64,000 nucleotides of DNA from JADHLJ01 sp038146985 (GCA_038146985.1 JAYQSQ010000001.1:62001-126000); one strand, 5' to 3'. Positions 41,905 to 54,384 are shown, counted from the first letter of the stretch. Numbers and translations: made by a program. The notes: generated by a model not told the origin, from the sequence alone.

Positions 41905-44058
41905 TCAACGGTTTTGCGCGATGCTGGTCGTGCCGAGGCAGGACGCCGCCGGCTCCTCCATGTCATCGGCGCAGGCCTCCCGGTCTTTCGGCGCCGCGAG
42001 CGCGGTCGTCCAGCCATTTTCCGCCGAGCCGAGCCTGAGGCGGTAGACATGCATCGTTTCCAGCACCCGCTGGACGTAGTTGCGGGTCTCGGCAAAGGGA
42101 ATGCGTTCGATCCAGTCGATCAGGTCCACGTCCTGGGTTCGTGGATCGCCCCGATCCTTCAGCCATTGCTTCACCCGGTGCGGGCCGGCGTTGTACGCGG
42201 CTAGCGCCAGGACATAGTCGCCGCCGAACTCCTCGAGGCGTGCCTGCAGATAACCGGTGCCCAGCCGCATGTTGTATTCCGGATCGATGGTCAGACGATG
42301 CTGGCCATAGGGGAGGTTCAGATCCCGCGCCATGTTTCGCGCGGTCGCCGGCATCAGCTGCATCAGGCCCAGGGCGCCGACCCGGCTCCGGGCGGCGTCG
42401 TCGAAGCCGCTTTCTTGGCGGATCAAGGCCAGGGTCAGGGCCGGTTCCGGCGCGCCGTGGCGCGGCACCTCGATCAGCGGGTAACCGGCATCGGTCAGGA
42501 TATGGCCGGACCGGGCGGCGCGGCGGGCCGCATAGACGCCCATGTCGAGATAGCCGAGGGACTTGGCGGTGGTGGCGACCAGAAGCGACTCATCGCGGCT
42601 CTCCGCGGCCCGGGCAGCTTCGCGGAAGAACAGCCGCGCCGATTTTTCCTCGCCGATGTCGGAGAGCGCGGCCGCGATGTCGACGAGTTCCCTGAGACTG
42701 CTTGCCGCCACAACCGCCGCGGCGGGCGTCGGCGGCGAGGGAAGCCTCTGGATCGTCGAGGGGATCTTCAGCGCCGCAAGCTGGCCGTAGAACGTGGTCT
42801 GGTGGGAGGCCGCCTCCGCGTACCAGCGTTTCGCGGCGGTTTCCGCGCCCGATGCCTCCAGCGCCCGGCCGGCCCAATAAGCGGCCCTGGCGCGGCTGAT
42901 CGGGGTTTCGACCTGCTCGTGCAGATCGGCGAAATACCGGGCCGCTTCCGCCGGCTTGTTTTGATAGCGCAGCGCGATCCAGCCGGCATGCCATTGCGCC
43001 TCGGCGAAGCTGGCGCCCTTGCGCTGAACATGGCTGGCGGCGAGCAGATAGGCGTCCTCATGCCGGCCGCTGTCCAGGGCATAGCGGATCTGCCGGGCCC
43101 GCTCGTTCCACCAGAGCGAGCGGAATTCGGGCTCCTCCGGTGTCTCCCAAAGCAGTTCCAGGGCCTCGTCCTTCAGGCCCTTGCGGTGCCGCCACCGCAG
43201 GCGTTCATAGATCAGGCCCGAGTCCGAAAGCAGCTCCTTGGGGACCCGCGCGACGGCGGCATCGACGCCGGCGGACTGGGTGCGCAACTGGATGCGGGCC
43301 TGGGCCAGGCGGGCCTGCTCGGGTGTCACCAGGCGCATCATGGCGCGTGCCGGCGTCGTCGCGCCGAGCCAGAGGAAACGGTCCATGCGCCGCCAATGGT
43401 CCTCGGCGCCGAGATGGGCGCCGTACTGCGAGAGGAAACGCTGCTGCTCGCTGTGAGTGAAGCGGGCGCGCGTCCAGGCCTCGCGTACCACCTTGGCCGC
43501 CGCCGAGGAATCCCCAGTGCCGTTCAGCGCCTCGGCCCATTTCAGATAACCGGCGCCGCTGATCGGCGGGTTCTTCGCGAACCAGGCGAGGCGTCGGGCG
43601 GTCGGAACATCGTCGTTCATCAGCAATTCGGCCCGGCGCACCAGGTTGCCGCGCCGGGGCCAGTCCGGGCGCTTGTCCAGGAAACTCATGATCTCGTCGA
43701 AGCCGGCCGGTGATCCGGCCGCCTCGAGACGCATCCAGGTAAGGACGGTTTCGAGGGCCGGGTTGCGCGGTACGCGGGGCCGTTTCGCCAGTTCCGTCCA
43801 GGCGCCCCTGGCGGCGAGAGCGAGGGCCGGTCCGTACGCTTTCGCGAATTTCGACGGGATCGCCCAGGCGGGCCGCTGCGTCGGTTTGGGCACCGGGAGG
43901 GGCGGACCGGAGACCGGCCGTGGCTCGGGCAGCGGCGCCGCCGCGTGCGCGGCGGGCAGGCCGAGGGTCAATGAGGAGATCAGCGCGGTCCAGACAACGG
44001 CGCGCAGCCGGAGGCTCGGACCAGGGGCACGCCTTGCCGCGGCACAATGTGTCAACAA
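41905..44058 (-). CDS. slt: Soluble lytic murein transglycosylase
   Basis: Periplasmic peptidoglycan lyase of Slt70 type, about 717 residues. A signal peptide (VVWTALISSLTLGLPAAHA) is followed by a long alpha-superhelical region of repeats (residues ~70-520). The C-terminal SLT domain has the catalytic Glu in LALIRQESGFD, then GALGLMQLMPATAR and VLALAAYNAGPHRVKQWL. The open frame begins with TTG codons and the exact start is uncertain; a slightly shorter start just before the leader is possible. It is divergent from dapA. Confidence 0.9.
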   Translation of the reverse strand: MLTHCAAARRAPGPSLRLRAVVWTALISSLTLGLPAAHAAAPLPEPRPVSGPPLPVPKPTQRPAWAIPSKFAKAYGPALALAARGAWTELAKRPRVPRNPALETVLTWMRLEAAGSPAGFDEIMSFLDKRPDWPRRGNLVRRAELLMNDDVPTARRLAWFAKNPPISGAGYLKWAEALNGTGDSSAAAKVVREAWTRARFTHSEQQRFLSQYGAHLGAEDHWRRMDRFLWLGATTPARAMMRLVTPEQARLAQARIQLRTQSAGVDAAVARVPKELLSDSGLIYERLRWRHRKGLKDEALELLWETPEEPEFRSLWWNERARQIRYALDSGRHEDAYLLAASHVQRKGASFAEAQWHAGWIALRYQNKPAEAARYFADLHEQVETPISRARAAYWAGRALEASGAETAAKRWYAEAASHQTTFYGQLAALKIPSTIQRLPSPPTPAAAVVAASSLRELVDIAAALSDIGEEKSARLFFREAARAAESRDESLLVATTAKSLGYLDMGVYAARRAARSGHILTDAGYPLIEVPRHGAPEPALTLALIRQESGFDDAARSRVGALGLMQLMPATARNMARDLNLPYGQHRLTIDPEYNMRLGTGYLQARLEEFGGDYVLALAAYNAGPHRVKQWLKDRGDPRTQDVDLIDWIERIPFAETRNYVQRVLETMHVYRLRLGSAENGWTTALAAPKDREACADDMEEPAASCLGTTSIAQNR

Positions 44059-44203
44059 CGGCTCCCAGAGGGATTTCGACGATCCAACTTCCTTAGTTTA
44101 TAGGCAGTTACGCGCGAAAACAAGCCAAGGCCTTGCCGCTCGGGCGGGTGGGGCGTATTGTCTGCCGATTGATCCGAGCGATCCGAGGTCTGGAAGGTGA
44201 CTC

Positions 44204-45103
44204 ATGACGTATAATATCGGAAACCCGCTGTTCAAGGGCTCTCTCGTGGCACTGATCACGCCTTTCAAGGACGACAGGATCGACGAGGAGGCGTTCCGCA
44301 AGCTCGTGAACTGGCAGATCGAGGAGGGGACGGACGGGCTGATCCCGGTGGGCACGACCGGTGAATCGCCGACCCTCAGCCATGACGAGCACAAGCGGGT
44401 CGTGGAGCTTTGCGTCGAGGAGGCTAACGGCCGGGTCCCGGTGATAGCCGGCGCCGGCTCCAATTCCACCGCCGAGGCCATCGACTTCACCCGGCACGCC
44501 AAGGAAGCCGGGGCGGACGCGGTCCTGCATGTCACGCCCTATTACAACAAGCCGACCCAGGAGGGCATGTACCGGCATTTCACCGCGATCGCCGAGGCGG
44601 TGGACATCCCGATCATCATCTACAACATCCCGCCGCGCAGCGTGATCGACATGTCCATCGACACCATGAAGCGCCTGGCCGAGCATCCCAACGTGGTCGG
44701 CGTCAAGGACGCGACCGCTGATCTGGTGCGCCCGATCAAGACCCGCCTCGCGATCGGCCCGGATTTCTGCCAGCTCTCGGGCGAGGACGCGACGATCATG
44801 CCGTATCTCTCCCAGGGCGGTCACGGCTGCATTTCGGTCACCTGCAATGTCGCGCCGGGGCCGCTGTCGCAGCTTCACAAGGCCTGGCAGGCCGGCGACG
44901 TGGCGACCGCCATGTCGATCAACGACCGGCTGCTGCCGCTGCATGACGCCCTGTTCTGCGAGACCAGCCCCGGGCCGGTGAAATACGCCGCCAGCCTGCT
45001 CGGCATCTGCGCGCCGGATGCCCGCCTGCCGATCTGCGAGATCGCGGACAGCAGCAAGCAGCGGGTCGAGAGCGCCATGCGGCACGCGGGTCTGCTCAAC
45101 TAA
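44204..45103 (+). CDS. dapA: 4-hydroxy-tetrahydrodipicolinate synthase
   Basis: Condenses pyruvate and aspartate semialdehyde in lysine/diaminopimelate synthesis. It is a 299-residue TIM barrel with the expected residues: Thr51/Thr52 in VGTTGESPT, Tyr140 in IIIYNIPPR, and Schiff-base Lys168 in VVGVKDATADL. TPYYNKPTQEGMYRHF is also characteristic. It is followed by smpB after 39 bases. The nearby Slt makes this a cell-wall-themed neighbourhood, though the two are divergently transcribed. Confidence 0.96.
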   Translation: MTYNIGNPLFKGSLVALITPFKDDRIDEEAFRKLVNWQIEEGTDGLIPVGTTGESPTLSHDEHKRVVELCVEEANGRVPVIAGAGSNSTAEAIDFTRHAKEAGADAVLHVTPYYNKPTQEGMYRHFTAIAEAVDIPIIIYNIPPRSVIDMSIDTMKRLAEHPNVVGVKDATADLVRPIKTRLAIGPDFCQLSGEDATIMPYLSQGGHGCISVTCNVAPGPLSQLHKAWQAGDVATAMSINDRLLPLHDALFCETSPGPVKYAASLLGICAPDARLPICEIADSSKQRVESAMRHAGLLN

Positions 45104-45142
45104 GTCAACGCGGCGGTAATCGCCGAAAGGCTGGGGGCTGCC

Positions 45143-45610
45143 ATGGCGGCCGGTACCGACACGCGCCCGATCGCGCAAAACCGGCGGGCGCGGCACGATT
45201 ATTTCATCGATGAAACCGTCGAGGCCGGGATCGTTCTCGTCGGCACCGAGGTCAAGAGCCTGCGTGAGGGTAAGGCCAGTATCGGCGAGTCCTATGCCGG
45301 TGAATCCGCCGGCTCCCTGGCGCTGTTCAACGCTCATATCCCGGAATACGCTGCGGCCAACCGCTTCAACCATGAGCCGCGCCGCACCCGCCAGCTCCTG
45401 GTTCACAAGAAGGAGCGGGACCGGCTGCTGGGCCTTGTCCGCCGCGAGGGCTGCACCATCGTGCCGCTGCAGATCTACTTCAATCCCCGGGGCATCGCCA
45501 AGGTCCAGCTCGGCGTCGCCCGCGGCAAGCGCAAGACCGACAAGCGCGAAGACGTCAAGCGCCGGGACTGGCAGCGCGAGAAGGCTCGGCTGATGCGAGA
45601 GAAGGGGTAA
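45143..45610 (+). CDS. smpB: SsrA-binding protein SmpB
   Basis: Partner of tmRNA in trans-translation rescue of stalled ribosomes. The 155 residues include NRRARHDYFIDETVEAGIVL, GTEVKSLREGKASIGESYA, NRFNHEPRRTRQLLVHKKE and PLQIYFNPRGIAKVQLGVARGKR, with the basic C-terminal tail (DVKRRDWQREKARLMREKG). The tmRNA gene itself was not found in this window. It lies downstream of dapA. Confidence 0.96.
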   Translation: MAAGTDTRPIAQNRRARHDYFIDETVEAGIVLVGTEVKSLREGKASIGESYAGESAGSLALFNAHIPEYAAANRFNHEPRRTRQLLVHKKERDRLLGLVRREGCTIVPLQIYFNPRGIAKVQLGVARGKRKTDKREDVKRRDWQREKARLMREKG

Positions 45611-45679
45611 TTTTATTTATTTGCAAATAGTTAAACGATTTTTCTAATGTTCTACGTAAACTGAAGGCGCGACCCGCCG

Positions 45680-46324
45680 TCAGGCGTGGTCCAGATAGTT
45701 TCGGATATCCCGGAAGACATCTTCGAACATCGCCTCGGTCAGGCGTCCGGTATTCGTGTTGTAGCGCGAGCAGTGATAGGAATTGGCTAGGGCCGGGCGG
45801 CCTGGGATCTGGTGCATCGCCTGGTGCGCGAACCTGAAGGCGTTCCGCTTGAGGCCCAGCACGCTCAATACAGCGCCATGGGCGAGGCCGCCGAGGGCCA
45901 GCATGACCTTCAGGTTCCGCATCGCCTCGATCTCGGCCAGCAGAAACGGCGCGCAGGCCTTGACCTCGGCGCCGACCGGCTTGTTCTCAGGCGGTACGCA
46001 GCGCACGGCGTTGGTGATCCGGCAATCGGTCAGCGCGAGCCCGTCGTCCGGGCGCGAGTCGTACCGGCCTCGGCTGAAACCGAACCGGTCCAGGGTCTGA
46101 TACAGCAGGTCCCCCGCCCAGTCGCCGGTGAAGGGCCGCGCGGTCCGGTTGGCGCCGCGCAATCCGGGCGCCAGGCCGACGATCAGCAGGCGCCCGCCAA
46201 GGTCGCCGAACGAGGCCACCGGCGCGTTGTGCCAATCGGGAAATTTCGCACGGTTATCGGCGCGGAAATCGGCCAGACGCGGGCACAGCGGACAATCGGG
46301 TTCCGGCTGTCGCGGATCAGGCAT
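45680..46324 (-). CDS. Uracil-DNA glycosylase, family 5 (UDGb-like)
   Basis: A 214-residue family 4/5-type uracil-DNA glycosylase. Cys-rich start CPLCPRL plus later cysteines (NAVRCVPPENK and ACAPFL) fit the 4Fe-4S cluster. Motif A reads VGLAPGLRGANRTARPF, which places it with family 5 (UDGb) rather than family 4. Motif B is SYHCSRYNTNTGRL. UDGb removes uracil and some deaminated purines from DNA. It is in a minus-strand pair with the NYN-domain gene, 24 bases from it. Confidence 0.87.
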   Translation of the reverse strand: MPDPRQPEPDCPLCPRLADFRADNRAKFPDWHNAPVASFGDLGGRLLIVGLAPGLRGANRTARPFTGDWAGDLLYQTLDRFGFSRGRYDSRPDDGLALTDCRITNAVRCVPPENKPVGAEVKACAPFLLAEIEAMRNLKVMLALGGLAHGAVLSVLGLKRNAFRFAHQAMHQIPGRPALANSYHCSRYNTNTGRLTEAMFEDVFRDIRNYLDHA

Positions 46325-46348
46325 GAGCGTTACGGGACGGACCAGGCG

Positions 46349-47011
46349 TCAGTAGTTTCCGCGCCGGGTGGTGACTTCCGCCTCGTCGTCGTACTCCTCG
46401 TCGTCGTATTCCTCGTCGTCCTCGAAATCGCTGTCACCGCGGTCGGTATAGCCACCCTGGGCCGGGCGCGGCGGGCGGTCGCCGTGCGAGCGGGCGATCT
46501 GCTCCGACAGTTGCTGCAATTCGAGGAACACGTCGGCCTGGCGCCGCAACTCGTCGGCGACCATCGGCGGGTGCGATCGCACGGTGGAGACCACGGTGAC
46601 GCGCACGCCCTTGCGCTGCACCGCTTCCACGAGCTTGCGGAAATCGCCGTCGCCGGAGAACAGCACGATATGGTCGAGCCGGTCCGCCATCTCGAGCATG
46701 TCGATGGCCAGCTCGATATCCATGTTGCCCTTGATCTTCCGGCGCCCCGACGCGTCGGTGTATTCCTTGGTCGGCTTGGTGACCATGGTGTAGCCGTTAT
46801 AGTCGAGCCAGTCGACCAGGGGGCGAATCGGCGAGTATTCCTGATCCTCGATCAGCGCCGTGTAATAGAACGCGCGGACCAGATGGCCGTTCTTCGCGAA
46901 CACCTCCAGCAGGCGCTTGTAGTCGATGTCGAAACCCAAGGACCGAGCCGCGGCATAAAGATTCGCACCGTCAATGAAAAGCGCGATGCGCTCCTGCGGA
47001 TAAAAATGCAT
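46349..47011 (-). CDS. NYN-domain (LabA/DUF88) putative RNase
   Basis: About 220 residues. The PIN-like NYN domain carries acidic motifs ALFIDGANLYAAA, GNMDIELAIDML and IVLFSGDGDFRKLV, consistent with a metal-dependent ribonuclease. The C-terminus is a low-complexity acidic tail (repeats of DDEEYDDEEYDDE type) ending in TRRGNY. Start is MHFYPQERI, with GGAGG upstream. An in-frame ATG nine codons earlier is less likely. Such genes commonly neighbour folK and smpB in alphaproteobacteria. Confidence 0.84.
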   Translation of the reverse strand: MHFYPQERIALFIDGANLYAAARSLGFDIDYKRLLEVFAKNGHLVRAFYYTALIEDQEYSPIRPLVDWLDYNGYTMVTKPTKEYTDASGRRKIKGNMDIELAIDMLEMADRLDHIVLFSGDGDFRKLVEAVQRKGVRVTVVSTVRSHPPMVADELRRQADVFLELQQLSEQIARSHGDRPPRPAQGGYTDRGDSDFEDDEEYDDEEYDDEAEVTTRRGNY

Positions 47012-47208
47012 TAAGATTTTCCCTCCTCCCGCTCTCACGGGAAATCAATGTCGCTGATGTGGCGTCAAATGTTTGCTTCGCAAGGGGCGGCACTAAACTA
47101 ATGCGCCACGCCACCAAACGAGAGCAGATCGACTATACACGGTTCACCGGGGATTGTCCCTAGTATTTGGTTCACTTTTCGCTGGTTGGGTTCTTCGGGA
47201 GTCTTGCG

Positions 47209-47718
47209 GTGATCATTATCGGAATTGGCGCGAACCTCCCCGCGCCGGGTCAGATGGACGCCCGATCGACCTGCCTTGCGGCGCTGGCTGAACTCCGTGG
47301 GCGTGGCATCGTCATCGGCGCGGTCTCTCCCTGGTACGAAAGCGAACCGGTGCCCAGGTCGGACCAGCCCTGGTACGTGAACGCGGTGGTAGAAGTGCGG
47401 GATTCCCGACCTCCGCAGGCGTTGATGGCGGTTCTGCACGAGGTCGAGGCGGTTTTCGGCCGCGTCCGGGGCGTACCGAACGCCGCGCGGACCTTGGACC
47501 TGGATCTACTCGACCACGACGGACGCGTCGCCACCGGCGATGCCTGGCCGGTTCTGCCGCACCCTCGGCTGCAGGAAAGGGCCTTCGTGCTGCTGCCGCT
47601 ACGCGACATCGCCCCGGACTGGGTGCATCCGGTTCTGAACAAGGGAATCGATGCGCTGATCCGCGACCTGCCTGAGGGCCAGGGGATAAGGCGCCTGCCG
47701 GGCCGGCCCGGGTCCTGA
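47209..47718 (+). CDS. folK: 2-amino-4-hydroxy-6-hydroxymethyldihydropteridine diphosphokinase
   Basis: Transfers pyrophosphate from ATP to the pterin in folate synthesis. About 169 residues: IIIGIGANLPAPG at the start, SPWYESEPVPRSDQPWYVNAV, then the family motif RTLDLDLLDHDG and LPHPRLQERAFVLLPL. The GTG at 47209 with a GGGAG site just before it was chosen. The frame runs 14 codons further to a TTG, but that extension is unlike HPPK. It is divergent from the NYN gene. Confidence 0.92.
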   Translation: MIIIGIGANLPAPGQMDARSTCLAALAELRGRGIVIGAVSPWYESEPVPRSDQPWYVNAVVEVRDSRPPQALMAVLHEVEAVFGRVRGVPNAARTLDLDLLDHDGRVATGDAWPVLPHPRLQERAFVLLPLRDIAPDWVHPVLNKGIDALIRDLPEGQGIRRLPGRPGS

Positions 47719-47747
47719 GCGCTTCGGGCGATACCCCAGGGCGCCGG

Positions 47748-48257
47748 TTAGAACGGGATTTCGTCGTCCAGATCGTCGGGGCCGCCGGCCGGGCCCGGCG
47801 CAGGGCCGCCGCGGCCACCTCCGCCGCCACCTCCATAGGAACCGTCGCCGCCCTGATCGTAATCGTCGTAACCGCCGCCTGGACCCCCGCCCGGCCCGCC
47901 GTCGCCACGGCCGCCGAGCATGGTAAGCTCGCCGCGATAGCGCTGTAGCACCACCTCGGTGGTATAGCGCTCCTGGCCCTGCTGGTCGGTCCATTTCCGG
48001 GTTTGAAGCTGGCCTTCGACGTAGACCGAGGATCCCTTGCGCAGATACTGCTCGGCGACCTTCGCCAGATTCTCGTTGAAGATCACCACCCGGTGCCACT
48101 CGGTACGCTCGCGGCGTTCTCCGGAATTGCGGTCGCGCCAGCTTTCCGAGGTGGCGATGGAAAGCTGCACGATCTTGCCGCCGTCCTGCATGGTGCGTAT
48201 CTCGGGATCGCGCCCGAGATTGCCAACCAGAATGACCTTGTTAACGCTACCAGCCAT
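47748..48257 (-). CDS. ssb: Single-stranded DNA-binding protein
   Basis: OB-fold protein that coats single-stranded DNA in replication and repair. 169 residues: MAGSVNKVILVGNLGRDPEIR, then SIATSESWRDRNSGERRERTEWHRVV, EQYLRKGSSVYVEGQLQTRKW and a glycine-rich linker. It ends with the acidic protein-interaction tip DDEIPF. It shares a 293-base divergent promoter region with uvrA, a conserved pairing. Confidence 0.97.
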   Translation of the reverse strand: MAGSVNKVILVGNLGRDPEIRTMQDGGKIVQLSIATSESWRDRNSGERRERTEWHRVVIFNENLAKVAEQYLRKGSSVYVEGQLQTRKWTDQQGQERYTTEVVLQRYRGELTMLGGRGDGGPGGGPGGGYDDYDQGGDGSYGGGGGGGRGGPAPGPAGGPDDLDDEIPF

Positions 48258-48550
48258 GACGTCCGTCCAATTTTAGATGTAGACTCGGGCGCACTGTCAC
48301 ATATCCGTGCCGCTGAAACCAGCCGGAAGCGACCGGTTTTTAGCCCGCCGGGGCGGCAATTATGACGTGCATTCCCGGCGCCGTTCCGGCGCGTTTTCGC
48401 CAATCCCTTGAATCAAAGGGGAGAAGTCGTCTTGTCCACAACTTACCCCCAGAAGAAGTGTTCCGCCGCGCGTTCTGGCAGTGGTCTTTGCGCCCAAGGG
48501 GGCCATATATTGTCGGCTTCAACCTACTCCCGAGCACGGGCGAAAGCGGC

Positions 48551-51416
<2,866 letters not shown>

Positions 51417-51429
51417 CGCAGGACGGGCT

Positions 51430-53100
51430 TTGGCACGGCGCGCGCCCTCGGGCCTTTCCGGTCTCGCGGCGATGTTGGACCGGGCACTGGCCCTGCACCG
51501 GGCGGGCTCGCATGCGGCGGCGCTGAAGCTCTACGGCGAGGCGGCGCGGGCCATGCCGGCCAATCACCGGCTCTGGATGGCGGAGGCGTCGGCGGCGCTG
51601 GATGCCGGCGATCTTGAGAGAGGGCGGCGTGGCCTGGCCCGGGCTCTCATCCTGTTCCCGGGGGAGGGCGACGGGTGGGTCAATGCGTCGGGTATCGCCT
51701 TGCGGAGCGGGCGCAAACCGGATGCCGAAGCCGCCGCCCGCCGGGCGCTTGTCCTGGTTCCGGCGCATCCGGTCGCGTGGAACAATCTCACCAGATCCCT
51801 TGCCGGCACCGGCCGGGTGGATGCGCTCGACCGGGTATCGAGGCACGCCCTGACCTTACAGCCCGGTGAGCCCATCGCCCTGATGGCGCGGGTGCTGTGG
51901 GCGTCGGAGGCCGGCCGGCCCGCCGAGGCCGGCGGCGGCGCCATGCGCGGGCTTTGCGTCTTGCCGGGGGACCCGACGTTTCTCTCGAATCTCGGGGCCG
52001 CCAGGGCGGCTCTGGATGATCGTGAAGCGGCCCGTCTGGCCTACAGGCGGGCGCTCTGCGCCGGCCCGGCGCATGCTCCCGCCTGGTACAATCTCGGCAA
52101 TCTTCTGGAGCACGAGGCCTTGGCCGAAGCCTCGATCCGGGCCCATGACCGGGCGGTGCTGCTGGCGCCGGCGAATGCGGATTATCAGTTCAACCATGCC
52201 CTGGTGCTGCTGCGGGCCGGGCGGTTCGATGCCGGGTTCGCGGGCCTCGAGCATCGCTGGCAATCGGCAGCCCAGACCACGGCGTGGCGCGCGCCGGGCC
52301 GGACCTTGTGGGACGGACGCCCGCTGAACGGCGAGACGGTGCTGGCCTGGGCCGAACAGGGGCTCGGCGACACGCTGCATTTCAGCCGATATCTGCAGTT
52401 CATCCGCGAGCGGGGCGGGGTGCCGCATGCCGAGGTTCAACCGGAACTGGCGGCCCTCCTGCGGCACGCGCCGGCCATCGCGAAGATCTATGCCCGAGGC
52501 CTTGAGGACGCCGGCCCGGCTGAATTCCACATCCCGATGATGTCGCTCGCCCGCCTGGCGCGAAGCACGCCCGAGCGGGTTCCGCCGCCGCTCTCATTCC
52601 GGGATCTGCCGGACCCCCGGATCACCGGCAAGGCCCGCGGTGTCCTGGATGTGGGGCTGGTCTGGGCCGGCAATCCGAAGCACCGGCGGGACGCGGAACG
52701 CTCGATCCCGCTGGCCCTGCTGGCGCCGCTCGCCGGACGCGGCGATATCCGCCTGCACGTGGTACAGCACGGCGAGGCCCGCCGGCAGATCGATACCTGC
52801 GGCTTCGGCGAGCACTTGATCCGGCATCCGGAAACCGCCGATTTCCTGGAGGCCGCCGCCCTGGTTCGGGGGCTGGACCTGCTGATCACCGTGGATACCG
52901 CCCAGGCCCATCTGGCCGGCACGCTGGGGGTGGAGACCTGGCTGCTGCTACCCCAGGTTCCGGACTGGCGGTGGCTGACCGGGCGGGAGGACTGCATCTG
53001 GTACCCGAGCGTCCGGCTGTTCCGCCAGGACGCGTCCCGTGCCTGGCCGCCGGTCATCGACCGCGTGGCCGGCGCGCTGGCCCGCCGAACCGGACGATAA
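51430..53100 (+). CDS. TPR protein with a C-terminal glycosyltransferase-9-like domain
   Basis: A 556-residue protein. Residues ~10-260 form tetratricopeptide helices (DRALALHRAGSHAAALKLYGEAARAMP, AYRRALCAGPAHAPAWYNLGNLLEHE, NADYQFNHALVLLRAGRFDAGFAG). Residues ~290-556 resemble the TPR-linked glycosyltransferase fold (LDVGLVWAGNPKHRRDAERSIPL, VRGLDLLITVDTAQAHLAGTLG, WYPSVRLFRQ). These proteins are often involved in flagellin or surface-protein glycosylation. Start is a TTG at 51430; an ATG at 51472 (MLDRALALHRAG) is also possible. Confidence 0.83.
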   Translation: MARRAPSGLSGLAAMLDRALALHRAGSHAAALKLYGEAARAMPANHRLWMAEASAALDAGDLERGRRGLARALILFPGEGDGWVNASGIALRSGRKPDAEAAARRALVLVPAHPVAWNNLTRSLAGTGRVDALDRVSRHALTLQPGEPIALMARVLWASEAGRPAEAGGGAMRGLCVLPGDPTFLSNLGAARAALDDREAARLAYRRALCAGPAHAPAWYNLGNLLEHEALAEASIRAHDRAVLLAPANADYQFNHALVLLRAGRFDAGFAGLEHRWQSAAQTTAWRAPGRTLWDGRPLNGETVLAWAEQGLGDTLHFSRYLQFIRERGGVPHAEVQPELAALLRHAPAIAKIYARGLEDAGPAEFHIPMMSLARLARSTPERVPPPLSFRDLPDPRITGKARGVLDVGLVWAGNPKHRRDAERSIPLALLAPLAGRGDIRLHVVQHGEARRQIDTCGFGEHLIRHPETADFLEAAALVRGLDLLITVDTAQAHLAGTLGVETWLLLPQVPDWRWLTGREDCIWYPSVRLFRQDASRAWPPVIDRVAGALARRTGR

Positions 53101-53109
53101 CGCCCGCCG

Positions 53110-54384
53110 TCAGGTGATCGAGAAGACCGCGCCGAACTGGCTCATGGCGGGCGCGACGGCGGCCCCCTGGACATAGTCGAAACCGGCCTTGCGGGCGAGG
53201 CTCGCGGCGTCGAAATTGGCCGCGTCGGTGTAGAAGCCCCGCGACCGGCCGACCCGGTTCCGCTTGACGAATCCGCTCAGCGCCTGGCCGTCCTGTTCCG
53301 TCGGCGCGGTGAGGGACGCGCCGTTCGCCGCCATGCCGACCAGGGAAACCCCGCCGAGCTTGTCGCCGCGATCGAAGCCGACATGGAAACGCCCGACGAA
53401 ACCGGCCACGAAGGGCGCGACATAGGCCAGCACCCGGTGCAGCTTGGATTGCGGTACGTCGTCGGGGATGCCGTCGATCATCAGCAGCAGGCGCTTGGAG
53501 GAAACCTGAGGCAGTTCCCGGCACTGATCGATATAGGCCTCGCGGAACCGCTTCACGTCCAGGGTTTCGAGATGCACCGGCACGATCAGGAAGGCGCGCC
53601 GCTTGCGCTCCAACGCCTCGACCAGCACCGGCACCGCCGCCCCCAGCGCGAAGGTATCGAGCGCCGCCTCCAGGGCGCCGGACTCGCTTTCCAGGTCCGG
53701 CATCTGGCCGTCGGGCACCACGACATTCGCCTGGTACATCGAGACCAGACGCTTGCGGATATTGGCGACCGGCCAGAAGGTCAGCCGCATCTCCTCCTTG
53801 GCCTCCTCGAAGGCCCGGCATTCCTCGGCCTCTTTTTCGGCCCGCGCCTCCTCGACCGATTGGGCAAGCTCGTTGACCGACGCCAGCTTCTCCGGCTCGG
53901 CCGCCGGCACCTCGAGAACGATGGCCTTCGTGCTCAGGGCCTCGGTGCCGTCGTTGAAGCCGTACAGGCGCTGGTTCACCTCTTCCGAGATGCGCTTGGC
54001 CCGGCGCTCGGCCATCGCCTTGTCGGATTTCGCGAACAGCACGATGAACTGCTCGTCATTGGCCAGGACATAGACGTCTTCGCGCGAGATGTGCTTCTTG
54101 ATCACCATCTCGGTCAGCAGGTGTATCCGCGCCTTCACCTGCGGCCATTTCTCGCCGAAGCTGTCGCGCACATGCTCGAAGCCGAGTAGCTGGAGATTTC
54201 CGGCCAAGAGGGCCCGCGCCGCATTCTCGTTCGACTTGCAGAACGCGAGCATGCGTTTCATGAACAACGCGGGGTTGCCCGCGTCCAGCTTCTGATCCGA
54301 ATAGCTGTCCAGGTAGTTGACCTTCTTGCGCGGCGCCAGCGCACCCTTTCCGGGTATGGTATCTTCTTCCGGACCGCCCGCCAT
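53110..54384 (-). CDS. Degenerate GGDEF/EAL-like regulatory protein
   Basis: About 424 residues from MAGGPEEDTIPG. The first half carries a GGDEF-like core in which the signature loop reads VLANDEQFIVLFAKSD instead of G-G-D-E-F. Helices KAMAERRAKRISEEVNQRL lie around it, followed by a charged coiled coil (EKLASVNELAQSVEEARAEKEAEE). The C-terminal half has an EAL-like barrel outline (FLIVPVHLETLDVKRFREAYID, LLLMIDGIPDDVP, FHVGFDRG) with no E-A-L motif or metal-binding residues. It is therefore probably a binding or scaffold protein, not a c-di-GMP enzyme. The assignment is moderate and based on my recognition of the fold pattern. Confidence 0.6.
   Translation of the reverse strand: MAGGPEEDTIPGKGALAPRKKVNYLDSYSDQKLDAGNPALFMKRMLAFCKSNENAARALLAGNLQLLGFEHVRDSFGEKWPQVKARIHLLTEMVIKKHISREDVYVLANDEQFIVLFAKSDKAMAERRAKRISEEVNQRLYGFNDGTEALSTKAIVLEVPAAEPEKLASVNELAQSVEEARAEKEAEECRAFEEAKEEMRLTFWPVANIRKRLVSMYQANVVVPDGQMPDLESESGALEAALDTFALGAAVPVLVEALERKRRAFLIVPVHLETLDVKRFREAYIDQCRELPQVSSKRLLLMIDGIPDDVPQSKLHRVLAYVAPFVAGFVGRFHVGFDRGDKLGGVSLVGMAANGASLTAPTEQDGQALSGFVKRNRVGRSRGFYTDAANFDAASLARKAGFDYVQGAAVAPAMSQFGAVFSIT

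Noticed and set aside
47167..47208. Upstream TTG start for folK
   Set aside because: The added residues are unlike the family N-terminus, while the GTG at 47209 has a well-placed GGGAG.
48460..48475. Possible LexA (SOS) box GTTC-N-GTTC between ssb and uvrA
   Set aside because: By my count the spacer is 8 bases, whereas the alphaproteobacterial SOS box is GTTC-N7-GTTC. No better site was found nearby, although ssb and uvrA are common SOS targets.
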